A stretch of DNA of 64,000 nucleotides from Bryoerythrophyllum caledonicum (Eukaryota; Streptophyta; Bryopsida; Pottiales; Pottiaceae), in assembly GCA_963971425.1 (NCBI GenBank), contig OZ020515.1, forward strand, positions 22,192,637-22,256,636, given 5' to 3'. Below are positions 23,263 to 35,418 of this stretch, piece by piece. Made by a program: the position numbers and the translations under genes. Under the pieces are notes generated by a model. It was not told the DNA's origin. It did no database searches and saw only the letters and a list, made by a program, of their open reading frames with translations. How positions within the stretch are numbered: position 1 is the stretch's first letter; every line of letters starts with the position of its first letter.

Positions 23263-26200
23263 GCCCCCCTATAACCGACAAGTTAAGGAATGTGCATATG
23301 TGGAGAGAGGAGATAATTATACTATTCTTTTCCAGTGATAGCCAACAGAATTACAATTCCAACCCAAGTGATTTCATGTTTTTTTAATGAGAACTGAATT
23401 AGTTATGAATTTTCAAACTATGTAGCCATGCTTTGTGGGTGGCTAGCAGTAGGTACTCCCCATAACTAACGACCAAAAGTAAGGTTCTTGACTAACAGCA
23501 AACCTCCATTTGGAGCTCAGTTGGTGGTAATGGGATGGAAGAGGGTTGGATATACCCCAATTTTACAGGCATTGGCTATGGATTTTTGTTGGTCATGGGG
23601 AGGCTTACCTTAATCTATCTTTGGATAGTGTGTGTGACACAAATTCCCAAAGCCTTCTCTATTTTGTAAAATCTCAAAATTAGTGAGAGCTTCAATTTTA
23701 TTTAGTAGAACTAGGAGAGAAATACCTTTAACCCTTCACCCCAGACCCGATTTTGGTTGTCTCTAACAGTTTCAGCCTATAGCCGGCGGAAAGATTCTGG
23801 CATCATGGTGAGAAGCAAAGTACACTCCCTAATTCTAATGGTGCAATTTGTTTATAAGATTTTCTCAAGTAGTGCCCTAAAATATCAGTATTGGAATTAC
23901 TTGATAGTGCATCTTTGAATTCATTCTCAGTTGGCATTTTTGAAAATACTATGTTTAAGGTGTAAAAACCTTGAATACCTACTAGTATTATCAAATATAA
24001 TTTGGAGCTGAAAGAAACAATATCTCTTGTTTGAGCATTATGGATTGTGAGAGCTTAACACAATTCCTCCTAACGCATTTGATGGATGAAACTAGCCGCG
24101 AAAAGAGAAAAGACCAAAGGAAATATATACATAATTACACCTTCATCTCAATACAACCTCTAGAGTAGAATAAGAGGATAATGGAGAGGCCATGTAGAAA
24201 AGGCCAAAGTTTGCTATTGACTAGCTAAGGCCAAGCAACATGTCAAGGACAATACCATAGTTCTCCAATTACAAATGAAAAGGTATGAGCTTGATAATTG
24301 AGGATTCAAATGACAACAACTTAAAAATTGTTATTCTCACAGCTATGTTCCAGAAGCATTGATAGAGGCATCAATGTCAATGCTAGCTTGTCTAGGCTCT
24401 ATCAATGCATTAGATGAAGCCGAGATATAAGCCAAGATGTAAGCCAAGATGTAAGCCAAGATTTAAAGCTATGGAAAAGTTCTACTTAATTGGCCATGGT
24501 GCTCCCTCATGTTTGTCTCGTGACCATGCATCACAAGCCTCAACTTGGAATCATTTGTCCTACAAGACCCATCAACTCCTTTGCAGTCATATTAGTGACC
24601 TTTTCCGAACCGCCCTATGAAGTGGTTTTAGAAAGGGAACATTGAAAAGGAAAAAATTCAGAATGTAATCACAGTGTTCCCTTTCTAAAAAAAATTCAAC
24701 AACTTTTCTGCAACAATTGTTTTTCCAACATTAATGGTTGGGCACCAAAATCCAATAAAATGCAAAATAAGATGTAACTCTTCCATAGAGGATCCATCAA
24801 CTAGAAGAGGCCCTTAGTGATGGACGACCATTAAATAGTAAGGCGTCGAGGTAAGAATGATGTCCTGGCAACAACCATTATGTGGGAATTGTCAGCTACA
24901 ATTTGAGGCTCTTCAAAGCCGATAGCAGTAGAAGCCACTTTTCCATGTTGGGCTTGACACAACATGGCAGTTTGGTCAAGGATTGTTGCGGCGTTGAATT
25001 AGAAAGTGGTGATCATGTATGTCAACAATAATGTTATTTGACACAATTGGTGTATTGTTGCTTGTATGTTGTTAGTGAAGTGTACCAAATTGGGCATATT
25101 GACGGTTTGAGGAGCTGGACTTGTAAAGGATTGTGTAGGTGACATTACCATATTTGTGAGCATAGGCTCATAACTCCTACAATCAACAGGAGAACTAATA
25201 AAGAAGGTGATTCCAAACCAAGTCTTTCACCTTATGATCCTTGAAATCATTAGTAGTTGGTTCTTTTAATTTTGGGGCTCTGCTTGTTTTTGTTCCGCTT
25301 CTGTCTTGGAGCTATTTTTTGGCATAATTTATGGGATAGGGGTGTTGTTGATGTTGTTACTCAGTAGTGACAAGAGATGAATAGTAGTAATAATTGAAGT
25401 AATAGTACTAGCAAACAACTCACATAGATGTTGTGGTTTAGAATTTTGGAAGGTCGGCACTTCTCATCGCACATGTGCCACCATGTATACCAACGTCTTT
25501 TGCATTGTAGAAAATTCATCTCTAGTTTTTATGGAATTTTTGGGAGTTCTTTTGGTTTTGGAATTGGTATACCGAACAAATACTAGAAGTGGAGAATTTG
25601 TGTACTAGATGAGAGAGGGCGTCTATAGAATTAATTTGCATCAAATTAGCTTTGGAGGTAGAAAATGGTGCTTTTCAGGAGATTTGGTGGATTGTGTGCA
25701 GGGAGGATTGCTGCAAGTGTCATGGTTTAATTTTTCTCAGAGTCTTTCTAGAAATTTTGAGAAGAGAAAGAGGTCACAACAAGAGCAACATGTGGCGGCA
25801 ATGCAAGTCATGAGAGCGCACATGTGGCTCAAGACTATGGAAATTTGAGCAGCTGGACGGTTTCAGGTAGCTAGGATTTTTGTTTCAAGTGTGGAATAGT
25901 TGTAACTAGATTCTAGAAGTGTGTTTTTTTTCCTTCATTGATTAAACTGTATAATTTCATAGGCGGTGTGTAGATGACAAAGTAAACCGTTGACTTTCTT
26001 TATCTAGACAACACAACAATCTCAATCCTTTAGTATAACGGACCATTTCTGGTCTAATAGGTCAAAGACACTTTAATAACGTAATCAAGTACCTCAAATG
26101 GGGTTTTAAAATACATTTTAGCTCTTAAGTATTTTTATTTTTGGCTTACTTTCCATTGTCCTACAACTCTTGGCATAAGACATTGTTAATTGCAAATCAC

Positions 26201-27270
26201 CAAACACGTCAGCATAATTGGGGAAGTGATACTCTTTCCAAGCACATTTTATTGATGCGTATTGGTGCTCAAAGTTAGTGTTATCTTGTATGGATATGGA
26301 CATCCTGGCAACGGTGTTTTAGTAGGAACCACGCAATGTAGCAAACTTCAATTTGACAATGACTAAGGGCATTTGGAAGGAGTGGCTACCTCTCTTCAAC
26401 AAAAGAATATATCTCAACAATTGTAGAATTTAGTTGATGCCAGAGCAAGGACTTGTTGTTGTCGTTATGGTGTGGCAAGGCTTCTAGTTGAGTTGGGCAA
26501 ATATTGTCTACTCCCAAATGAAGTTGGAGATGACAAAGTTGAGCATAGGACAAAAATAAAAGCTCTTTTGTGTCATTCACCTATCTATTTTGACAAAACT
26601 ACCACAAGCTTTAGACGTGACAATTACTCTGTCTATTAGAATGATAGAGGCTAGGGTAGTAGGGTGGTGCAATAAATGGTGCCTACATTAAATCAATTGG
26701 CGGAAGCAAGTTCCTTGTCTGTGAGGCCTAAAGTATTGGAGACCCCAAAGACGAGGAACTTGCTTCAAGTATTGGAGACCCCAAAGGATGAAGATTAAGT
26801 TGAACCAAAGTTGGACACAGTTCAGGAGAAACAAGAGACAAAGATTGCTCTTTTGAAGAATACAATACTAGGTGTGAAGCAATTCAACCGACAGATATTT
26901 AGGGACAATTGCTTTGTGGTGCTACTAGTGGAGTTAGAATACTTGAAGAATAAACTAAAACAAGCTCAAGTTGAGGCCCATACTACAAGTGAGAACTTCC
27001 ATATGGTTCCAAAATTGCGAAAGGATATGGGAGAAACAATGCATATGGGAGAAAAAAAAATGCATCAAGTTAAATGCAGAGTAGATAGCTATGATGAATA
27101 AGAGGATAATGGAGTTTGTTGCCCATGACAACAAGGTTATTTGGTTGCCAGTTCAACATCCAGCCTTGAAATCCAGTAAAATAAGGAAAATTAAAAAAAA
27201 ATTTAGTGAATAGAATAGCGCAGAATAATACAACTAGGTAGAAATAAGAAATAAGGACTATTGGCCTAAT
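23263..27270. other. intergenic, no gene seen
   Basis: 4 kb of AT-rich DNA without a supportable gene. A 12-bp tandem (AGATGTAAGCCA, about five units) lies at 24412-24470. A frame at 26811-27101 is lysine/glutamate-rich and could be a coiled-coil relic. It is preceded by a direct repeat of GTATTGGAGACCCCAAAG near 26733 and 26770. I cannot tie it to a family. Confidence 0.45.
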
Positions 27271-27607
27271 CGGAATTGTTAAACAGTGTTATCTAAGCAC
27301 TTTTCCGGAAATTGGATGTTCGGAGTTTCCGGAGAAGTCCGGAATATTTCGGATAACATCCGGATCTAGAACCGAGATCATGAGCCCGGCATCATGGATG
27401 GATGTCCACACGTCGTGTCATATATAAAAGGGGTTAGAAAAAGGAAGGTGTCACCATTCTTCTTTGTCGTCTTTTGCGCTTTTTCTCTTCTTCCCAGCTT
27501 TCTGGCTTCTGCTTTATTTAGTCCGAAAGTATTCCGATAGCAAAGAACTATTATGAGGACAGTGCGTGCAGGTGCAAGAAGAGATTATAAGTAGCTAGTC
27601 CGGCACC

Positions 27608-28449
27608 ATGGCTAGAGCAGGAGACCCGGTTGCTAGGGAGCTGAAGACCACTAGTGCCACTGCTGGAGCTCCCACCATATAAGAGGTGATGCTGGCCTAC
27701 CTAACGGATGACGAGGATATCAAGATCTTGGCCAACAACCTGGAGATTATGGGGTGTGTTGGTCTGATGCAGGTGCCTTGGGGGATCAAGGATGAGCACC
27801 TGGTAACGGAGTTAATGGGAACTTTAGACAACCAGTTTTGACGGCATCCTCAGAGCACATCTGGAGTACTAGGTGGTACTAGAATGGCAACAAACCTACA
27901 ACTTCCGGGACGGGGAGGTGAAAATAGCGGAGATGAGAGACGAGTTGCTCCCATGCCCGGTTAGTTATCGGGTTTCTAAACTCCATCTTCGACCCGGAGA
28001 AGCCAAAGAGGGTCATCTCCGAATGGGCATGTACAGTTTTCGGGACAATGAGTGGGAAGCTCTTAGTAGAATAGGCCTCTCTAATAAGTGACCTGGTCAA
28101 CCAGATGCTCAAGAACCTTCGGAAGGCAAAGAAGGCTGGAACACCGCTCCCCTAATACTTAACGCATTTATATGCGAAGCATGAGATCCTCACTCCTACG
28201 GAACATGTCATGTACAAGGAACTCGTGAGCATTCAGGAGTACGGAGGAATGGAGGTTGACTCCAAAGAGGATCCTCTCACACCCAACTCTCCACCTCCCC
28301 CTCAAGCCGCCAATACACAGAAGAGGAGTAGGTCACTGACTAAGGAGCTGGAGCCGAAACTCGCCAATCCAAGCCAGTTGGAAGAGGAGCGCACCGATCC
28401 GGAACAAGGCTGTCCGGTAACTACACCCGCTCGAGTACCTCTGTCGTAG
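27608..28449 (+). pseudogene. gag-like retroelement relic
   Basis: The + strand frame from the ATG at 27608 is interrupted by TAA and TGA but otherwise protein-like (EVMLAYLTDDEDIKILANN). It shifts frame into 27873-28091 (FRDGEVKIAEMRDELLPCP) and then 28210-28449, which ends in a charged, proline-rich tail (TQKRSRSLTKELEPK). The architecture resembles retroelement gag. I recognise no specific family, and there is no adjacent pol. Upstream DNA (27290-27370) is rich in CCGGA motifs shared with 56 kb and 49 kb. Confidence 0.4.
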
Positions 28450-29619
28450 TCTAGTGGTTCGTTATTCTCATAATTAACTGAAATTAACCTTAAGCAAGCC
28501 TACCTTACCAAATCGTTTCCAGGGATTTTTACCGTGCATCAAACTCTTTAAATCTTAACAATAGTTCACACATAATACCTCGGCACATCCCGGAGGATGG
28601 CTTCCCCGGTACGTTAGTCACCAGTAGCAAGTAACCACATGTGTTTCAGTTAAACTCTATTGAGCATCAGAATAGATTTCCGGTAAGTTTTTACAATGCC
28701 CGGAAAGTCATTGCCCTCCGTTCTCGCAGTCTAGAGGCCACAATACTACAATCTAACCCTACACCTTGAAAGAGTTAAAAAGGTCGCAGCCGGTTCACTG
28801 GTCTTCACAATCTACTGGGAAATTGTCCCGGTAAACCGGTCACGCAAGCCCGGGTTTCAACTACAACCACACCCAATGAAATAAACCAAGAAGATACAAG
28901 ACTCACAACAAGTTAGTACTAAGCAAATCATATGAGCAATACAACCTTCCGCGGGGATTGTCGGAACTCATCCACTACAAGGGTAATAATCCCAGAATTC
29001 TCTGGACTCAGGCTTAGCCGAGATGTCTCCCGGTGTACCGAGAGAAGGAGGATGTCACCCCCTACTCCCCACCAATCCAAATACTTCCCACTTAAGGGAG
29101 GCTATCATAAATAGCCGTGGGCTTCACGGATCCTATCTGGTAAAGCAACTCTTCCCGGTCCCATCGGTGAAAAGTCTAGAGCATAAGTCCCAGATCTCTC
29201 TCCCCGTATCTAACCAAGATATCCTAGCCCCTCGGGATGTCTCTATTCACACTCAATCACTTAACACAGAACAAGTCACAACCTTGCACACCTAGCAAAG
29301 ACCCACTAGGAGGACTCAACTCTCTCCCGGTCTACTCACGCAAGCTCAACAAAGACTCTAGACACAAGCAATGAAGGCAAGACACGAGCACATCAACAAA
29401 GAAAAGAGTACTTAATTCAAGAGCCCGAGGCCCTTAAGTACACAAAAGCCACTAGCTATCCTCCAAAAGTAGATCCTAAAAGGACAAAACGGCATCTAGA
29501 GAGTGCACTAAAGTCAATAGCTATCCTCTAAAAGTAGATCCACTAAAAGACAAAATGGCATCTAGATCCTAGAAATCAAGGATAGCCTAGTCACCGGCGG
29601 ATTACCAATAGACCGGTAA

Positions 29620-30605
29620 ACTAGAAGACTCCCGGTCCCGGGACCGATGAACCTTTCCCTAACAAAAGTAAGTAGCCGGAGAAACCACTCAAGTGGTGAC
29701 CGCATGCGCAATGGGGCCCCATCGACATCACTACTCTCACCCTAGTGTTTAATTCTAGCAACTTAAAACAACATCCCACCAACCGATGAGGTAAATCAAT
29801 ACATAACATATAACAAAGACTCAACCGGAAGACTCTTCCAATTGAGACGTATAGAGATTGGTACTACGTCTGGAAGTACCAACATGGTCAAGAGAATCCC
29901 CCGAGAGGTTGGATGTCTCAACCGGGAGGTCTACCGGTGGAGTGGCGGTATCCACCGGAAAGTTGGGTGTATCTATAGATACACGCGGAGTCTCCTTAAG
30001 CTCAATCAATATGGCTACAGAAGATTCCACCATGGACTCTGGGGTTGAGGAAGGGAGGTCTACCGGTTCCTTTCTGGTAGGGAGGTTTCTTTTTTTCTTT
30101 CGTAGACCTTCACACCTCATTTCTTTGAGGGTGGGAAATCTACCCGACTCATCAGTAGAGGTGCTGAATATAGGTGTCTCATACATCTATCAACATAATA
30201 ACAACACAAAGGCACATATAGTTGTAACTAGGAGAGGACTTTGGAGACAAGGATTTAGAAAGAGGTTCTTCCCGGTTGACTGGAAAGACTGGGAAAAAGA
30301 TAAGAATTGTGGGCAAGACCTAAAATGACAGGAGGAGGGAGACAACTCAAAATAACAACTTGCCACAAGGCTAGGGCAATCGACAACAACTACACATGTA
30401 AACAACACAATAAGGTCTAGATGAAGTCCCCCGGGGGACTTTTTCTCTAAACCGGGGAGGATGTTACCGGGGAGTCACCCCGGTAGAAAAGAGAGGAAAA
30501 GACTCACAAACAAGAAATTCGCACAAACGAAAGAAATCCAACATGGGCAAGAGTCACGTTTGTTGTTGCACCCGCAACCTCCTTCCTTTGTCTCTTTTAT
30601 CTTCT
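29620..30605 (-). repeat. 1-kb repeat, copy 1 (inverted partner 56450-57610)
   Basis: The reverse complement of this block matches 56450-57610 over most of its length. The match includes GTCGATGGGGCCCCATTG, CTCCCCGGT and a GGTCTTGCCCACA segment. It contains the proline/valine/aspartate-repeat frame listed separately. The two copies differ by many substitutions and small indels, so the duplication is not recent. Confidence 0.85.
29821..30186 (-). CDS. hypothetical PVD-repeat protein, copy 1
   Basis: A 121-residue frame with a polybasic patch (LRKKKRNL) followed by repeats of the form TPPVDLPVETS. It aligns with the frame at 57004-57420 from STDESG to the shared end EESSG, with conserved VESSVAILIELKET. 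Conservation of the frame in two diverged copies suggests past coding function, probably a transposon accessory or gag segment. The opposite strand is also open over much of both copies, so the coding strand is not certain. I do not recognise the family. Confidence 0.45.
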   Translation of the reverse strand: MYETPIFSTSTDESGRFPTLKEMRCEGLRKKKRNLPTRKEPVDLPSSTPESMVESSVAILIELKETPRVSIDTPNFPVDTATPPVDLPVETSNLSGDSLDHVGTSRRSTNLYTSQLEESSG

Positions 30606-31248
30606 CGCTTTGGCCACTAATCTCCTCTTCTTCCACAAATCCTAAAATTCTCCACCACCTTTTTCAAACCCTAGCTTGCGCTCCCTCCTCCAACAAATCT
30701 AGAAAGTGTGCCCCTCTTCCTCCAAACCCTAGCTTGCGCTACCTCCTCTTCAAACCTCCTTTTCTTGAAACTGTCGTGCACAACCGCATCGTGCCAAGAT
30801 AACATCGTACTAATCAGGTGAGAACGCACAGTCAGAGACAACTCGGAAGTAACGGTGACATAACCACCACACCATTACCTTTATCAAACAATAATACTAT
30901 ACACATTTACACACTTTCAGCAATCCAGACTTAGGGAAAAGAAATAAATGGCCCATAACCTCGTACACCAAAAAGTAGTAAGCGGTCTCCAAGTACCCCT
31001 TTACTCGCCCCCTTGGCCCGTGCTGAAGCCCCTTTCACACCGGTGAACCACACAGTTTATATGTAAACTGAACGATAATCGGGAATGAAAACCTCTCAGA
31101 ACCATAGAACCAATGTGATCCACATGAAAAGACGCTAAAAGATTTAACAAACAAAGGGTAGGCCGGGTGCAAGTAGAGCCCCATCGTTAATCGCCTGTAA
31201 CATATTTTTAATGCTAGACTCTGTCTACTCAGACCCTCAACCTGCTAA
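30606..31248. other. downstream flank of gypsy element, 3' LTR not resolved
   Basis: No gene seen. The gypsy 3' LTR should start in this interval on the - strand, but I could not find sequence here that repeats upstream of 41150. The LTR limits remain undetermined. Confidence 0.4.
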
Positions 31249-31626
31249 TCACTCAGGACAAGACCATCGACCCACTGGTACCTCCAAAAGAGGTGGAGTT
31301 AAGCATTCTAAATGTCACCCCATATAACATAAATCACAAATAACCATAGTGGCTGCCCGTTTGGCACTACCACACAGCCGACAACGTAATCCAGCAGAGA
31401 TGTGAGAGATACCAGGGTGCACTGTTTCATCAATGTGTGGCAAGTGGCAAGGCGCACAATTACGTGTATGATCCTTCCACATCTTACTATCACGACCCTC
31501 CAACACTAACTCCCCTGAGTCCTTCACCTCACGAACTCTCAAGATTATCCTTCCTGCTGTCACATCCAAAGTGGTGGACACTACTTGCTGCAAATACACA
31601 TAGTCTCTAGGCGTGAAATGCCGCAC
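31249..31626 (-). pseudogene. gypsy C-terminal domain with PHD finger
   Basis: The frame 31626-31318 has a beta-rich opening (RIILRVREVKDSGEL), then NCAPCHLPH, then RCRLCGSAKRAATMVICDLC. After a TGA at 31315-31317 it continues HLECLTPPL, then GRWSCPE and a second TGA at 31249-31251. The spacing Cys-x2-Cys, Cys-x2-Cys, His-x2-Cys, Cys-x2-(stop) is the C4HC3 plan of a PHD finger, with seven of eight ligands present. PHD fingers bind histone H3 tails. In chromoviruses a chromodomain occupies this position, so a targeting role is a reasonable inference. Confidence 0.85.
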
Positions 31627-32480
31627 CTACGGTCGATAACCACCTCCCCGTATTGTAGCATAGCGCAATGTATCCCGATGTTGAGCAATGGAGAGGTTCT
31701 CCAATGCCATAGGCATCACCCTTTTGAATAACTCTACACATTGCTCACACACTTGAGTCCATGTGTCTGGATTGTCCATGTTAGCCAACACAATGTCACC
31801 ATCTGCTTGAGTGGCCTTTGGTAAAATCGGGTGCTTTCGAAACAATAGATAGTAAGGTGAAACAAATGCCAAGGATGCCTATTTGCTGAACCGATAGCCC
31901 ATTGCTATCCATGGTAGTTGCAAATCTCAATCATGGTGATGTCCTTTCTTCAAGCTATACTTCCAGAGCCCCCTCTTGACAATTTGTACTATGCGCTCCG
32001 CCAATCCATCTGCTTTGGGGTGATCCCTCGAAGTAGTGCGATGATCAATCATCGTTTGCTCACACAACGTCTGAAACCCACCCAAAAATTCTCTACCTTG
32101 GTTTGTGAGTACCTCTGTTGGAGCTCCAAAGCGACTCAGAATACGGTCAAGAAACAAATAAGTGGCCCCCTCACTAAATTTATTAGGCAATGCCACTAAC
32201 TCTATCCATTTCGAGAAATGCTCGATGATTACCAATACATACTTGTTGTGTCGAGGTGTCACTGGCAATGGTCCTGCAAAATCCAAGCTTCATCTATATC
32301 CTGATTCCTAAGCCCATAATTGATAAAGGTTGTAACTGTGGCATTGGAGCGTTAAAAGACGCTCGTACCCGGTCACACACCATACACCTTGCCACCAAAG
32401 CTTGCACTTGGGATTGCATGCCACGCCACCAATAGTGAATCTGAAGTAGACTGTAAGTCATCCGCATTCCAAAGTGTCGA
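31627..32480 (-). pseudogene. gypsy integrase
   Basis: The zinc-binding domain is seen around 32480-32370 (RHFGMRMTY, QIHYWWRG, ARCMVC). The catalytic core at 32286-31927 has MDFAGPLP, then TNQGREF where TDQG is expected, then ADGLAERIVQ with the catalytic Glu. The second catalytic Asp is therefore Asn, which should abolish strand transfer. 31872-31627 continues as the C-terminal region (SPYYLLFRKHP). Several stops interrupt the chain. Confidence 0.9.
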
Positions 32481-32623
32481 AGGTCCTCCTATTTGTCTTT
32501 AATCAGTTTCACTCTTTCTATTGAAGCTGGTACTACCTTCTTAGTACCATCTGGCCACAGTCTCACTAGGTGAGTCCTCTCCTACACAAACCTCTTAGCT
32601 TGTTGTAGAATCCTATCTCTCTT

Positions 32624-33220
32624 CTAATGAGACCATGAAGCCAGTGTTTCTCCATCCTTCAAGAACTTCATAACATTCGTGTCTTCATGGATATCTCTGG
32701 CGCCCCCAGACTCATCACCTCCATCCTCATCTACAGTGGCCACAGTAGCTTCCCCGACGGTGTCTCCATTCAATGCCAATATTCCTAGAAAACCCGAACA
32801 ATGCCAACCTGGCAACGGGACGGTTTCACCCTTAGTATGCCACCTAGCACCTGTATCATCCTCTCGGTTTGGAATTGGATTGCGGCTAAGGCCATCAGCA
32901 TCGATGTTTATCAATCTTGTCCAATGAACCACCTTAAAGTCATACTCCATCAACATCAAGGCCCACCGTGCTAGTTTTCTTGTCAATTTGTCAGACTCCA
33001 TCAACCATTTCAAAGGCTGATGATCTGTGACTAACAGAAATTCATTACCATAAAAATAACACCGAAAATGAGCAATTGGCCATATTGCAGCCAAACATTC
33101 TCCCTCATACGAGCTATACTGAGCCTCAGCGTTGTTGTTGGACCGGCTGGCATACGCAATCACAAATTCTTTGCCATCATCATCCATTTGCGTCAATACT
33201 GCACCAATCCCCAACGAGCT
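32624..33220 (-). pseudogene. gypsy RNase H
   Basis: LGIGAVLTQ, AYASRS, EGECLAAIWPIAHFRCYF, VTDHQPLKWLM and NIDADGLSRNP are the standard gypsy RNase H landmarks. The domain is cut from the RT frame by a TAG at 33221-33223, directly after the LHID that holds the first catalytic Asp. An acidic linker of about 60 residues follows to 32624. Confidence 0.92.
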
Positions 33221-34735
33221 CTAATCTATGTGTAGCTGGTACGTCCTTCCTGCTATAGGCCTCCGAAGTATTGGTGTTGATGCCAAACGGTCTTTCAACT
33301 GTTGAAAGGCCGTCTCTTGCTCATCTCCCCAGATCCAAGGTTGATCATTCTTTGTCAACATGGTTAATGGCTTGGCAATAGCACTGAAAGTCTTGACAGA
33401 CTTTCTATAATAGTTACACAACCCCAGAAATGCTCTCAACCTACTAATATCTCGCCGTCTAGGAATAGACATCACTACTTCCACTTTGCTAGCTACCACA
33501 CCTAATCCACTTGGATAAATCATGTAGCCTAAATATTCAATGCGATCAAAGTAGAATTTGCACTTACCAGGGTGCAGTTTTAATCCATGAAGCCTCAATC
33601 TAGCAAAAACCTCGATTAAGTGTAGTCTATGTTGCTTTCGATTCCTACTAAAGACAATGATGTCATCAATATAGCATCTCACAAAATCCAACCCCGAGAA
33701 TACTCTGTCCATAACCCTTTGAAATTCTGCTGGAGTATTCTTCAATCCAAACGGTAGAAACTTCCATTGAAACAACCGGTCCTTCCCATCTCTGTCAATG
33801 CCTCAGAACGCGGTTTTCTCCTTGTCTTCCTCTCTCAATCCAATCTGGTGGTATCTAGAGCGTAAATCCAACGTACTAAATACCTTGGTATGCCCAATGG
33901 CCTCAAAGTTCTCCTCCGGAGTTGGCATGGCATAATGGTCTGACTTAGCGAATTTATTAACTCTCCTATAGTCACCACACATCATTTTCTCAGTCCAATT
34001 ACCATATATGTCCTTCTTGAATGGCATAACCGTTGCTGATGCATATTCACAATCTGGAGGAGCCAACTCCACCAACCCTGCAGCCATCAATTCTTCTCTG
34101 CGAGCACGAATCATCATTTGCTCGATGTCGCTATACTTGTATAGCTTTCGATAAATTGGTATTTCATCGGTTGAGTTAATACGCACTTCTTGCCCCTTCA
34201 ACACTCCCTAATCATGTATACTGAAAGCAAAACAATCTAGATACTCCTTCAGGAACTCATGTTCCTCTACCTCCACTACTCCATCCGCCAAGCCTACTCT
34301 TGGTTTCCAAGTGTCCTTAGTTACCACCTTTTTTGGTTCATTTGGAGCAGGATTTTCCACCCTTGGTTGCTATTGAATCTCCTGTGAAGGAGACTCACCT
34401 CCTTCCTCCTCAATAACGCTCCTAAGTCCTTCCAACTGACCAAGTTTGTCAATTTCTTCCATGTGAAGAGTTGTGTCTTCTTCCAAGAAGATCTTCTCCA
34501 CAACCTCCTCCAAATCTAACATTTGATGAGCCAATCTGCTTCCTTTACTCCAGTTCTCCCCTCCATAGTGAAGATCTGTTGTTGTGGAAGTCGCAAAAAT
34601 ATTTACGGTATCCCATATGTTCCATGGATGAGGTGCAGAGGCCCTCTCGCCCCCAACCACCTTGCTTGTTACCCTGACAGAGGCAAGTGGTTCTCCTGCC
34701 GTCCGCAACTCGTAATAACCCATGTAACTCGTCAA
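33221..34735 (-). pseudogene. gypsy reverse transcriptase
   Basis: 34735-34370 is an acidic linker after the methyltransferase. 34204-33803 carries the RT fingers and palm start (GNWTEKMMCGDYRRVN, TLDLRSRYHQI). 33775-33221 carries FLPFGLKNTPAEFQ and the catalytic CYIDDIIVFS. It then runs through the thumb (KCKFYFDRIEYLGYMI) into the RNase H connection. A TGA at 33803-33805 breaks the frame between the two halves, before GIDRDGKDR. Catalytic aspartates are retained. Confidence 0.93.
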
Positions 34736-34753
34736 ACTAGAAGCTAAACGCTT

Positions 34754-35418
34754 CTATTCAGCAACGACTAATGAAACAATCCAAGTGAGGCAATTTAAAT
34801 CCATTGCCTGACCAAGTAGAAACCGTCTCTGTGGTTCTGAAATTCCATGCACATTGGTGGTGCCAGTGGGAAAGCCCATGGTACTCTCCCTCTCATTTGC
34901 ATTGGGCTCTACCATCTCTTGAGACAATGAATCCCAAATAAGCCCAGGTCCATTATCCTTGAAAGCATAAGACCGTGCGAAACTAACCAACGTGGGTAAG
35001 GCTCTACGTGGTTCCCCTTTGCCGTTAACCACCGCTAATGGTACCTGGTCATCGTGATACACGCGCCGTGGTGTCCTGTGAAGATCTAAAATGTCACTCA
35101 CATACACATCTGGGCGTTTAATGCGACCCACCTCGGACTGTAGCAACTCTACTGGTGCCAGGTTTGTCCACCACAAGCGTGGTCTATGTGCCCTAGACCC
35201 TACTGCAGCCGCATCAATTAACACTGGCAAACCCAGAGTCTGATGGATTCCATGCATACTCTCGAGTGTCCTGGACCTCGAACTGCTCATCACGGGCACA
35301 TTCTCTACAATATAACCAAGCGGTTGCTTCTGAGAAGTCTGAAGCAACGGAAGCACTCGAATCATGTCAAAGAATCTGGAAGAACGGGAATCCTTTAACC
35401 CATTCTGATTGCCTGCCA
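34754..35418 (-). pseudogene. retrotransposon C5-DNA methyltransferase, C-terminal part
   Basis: Downstream of the insertion, the frame starts with NGLKDSRSSRFFDMI, the segment that normally follows motif IV. GYIVENVPV (motif VI, catalytic Glu codon at 35303-35305) comes next, then AHRPRLWWTNL (motif VIII) and EPQRRFLLGQAMDL (motif X region), ending at TAG. The AHRPR..W form is closer to DNMT3/DRM-like enzymes than to DNMT1 in my judgement; a tree would be needed. The first ~13 residues of this open frame come from the transposon. Confidence 0.92.

Noticed and set aside
29858..30328. 156-codon + strand ORF opposite the PVD frame
   Set aside because: It mirrors the repeat structure of the other strand; the - strand frame aligns better with copy 2 from a shared start region to a shared end, though this is not decisive.
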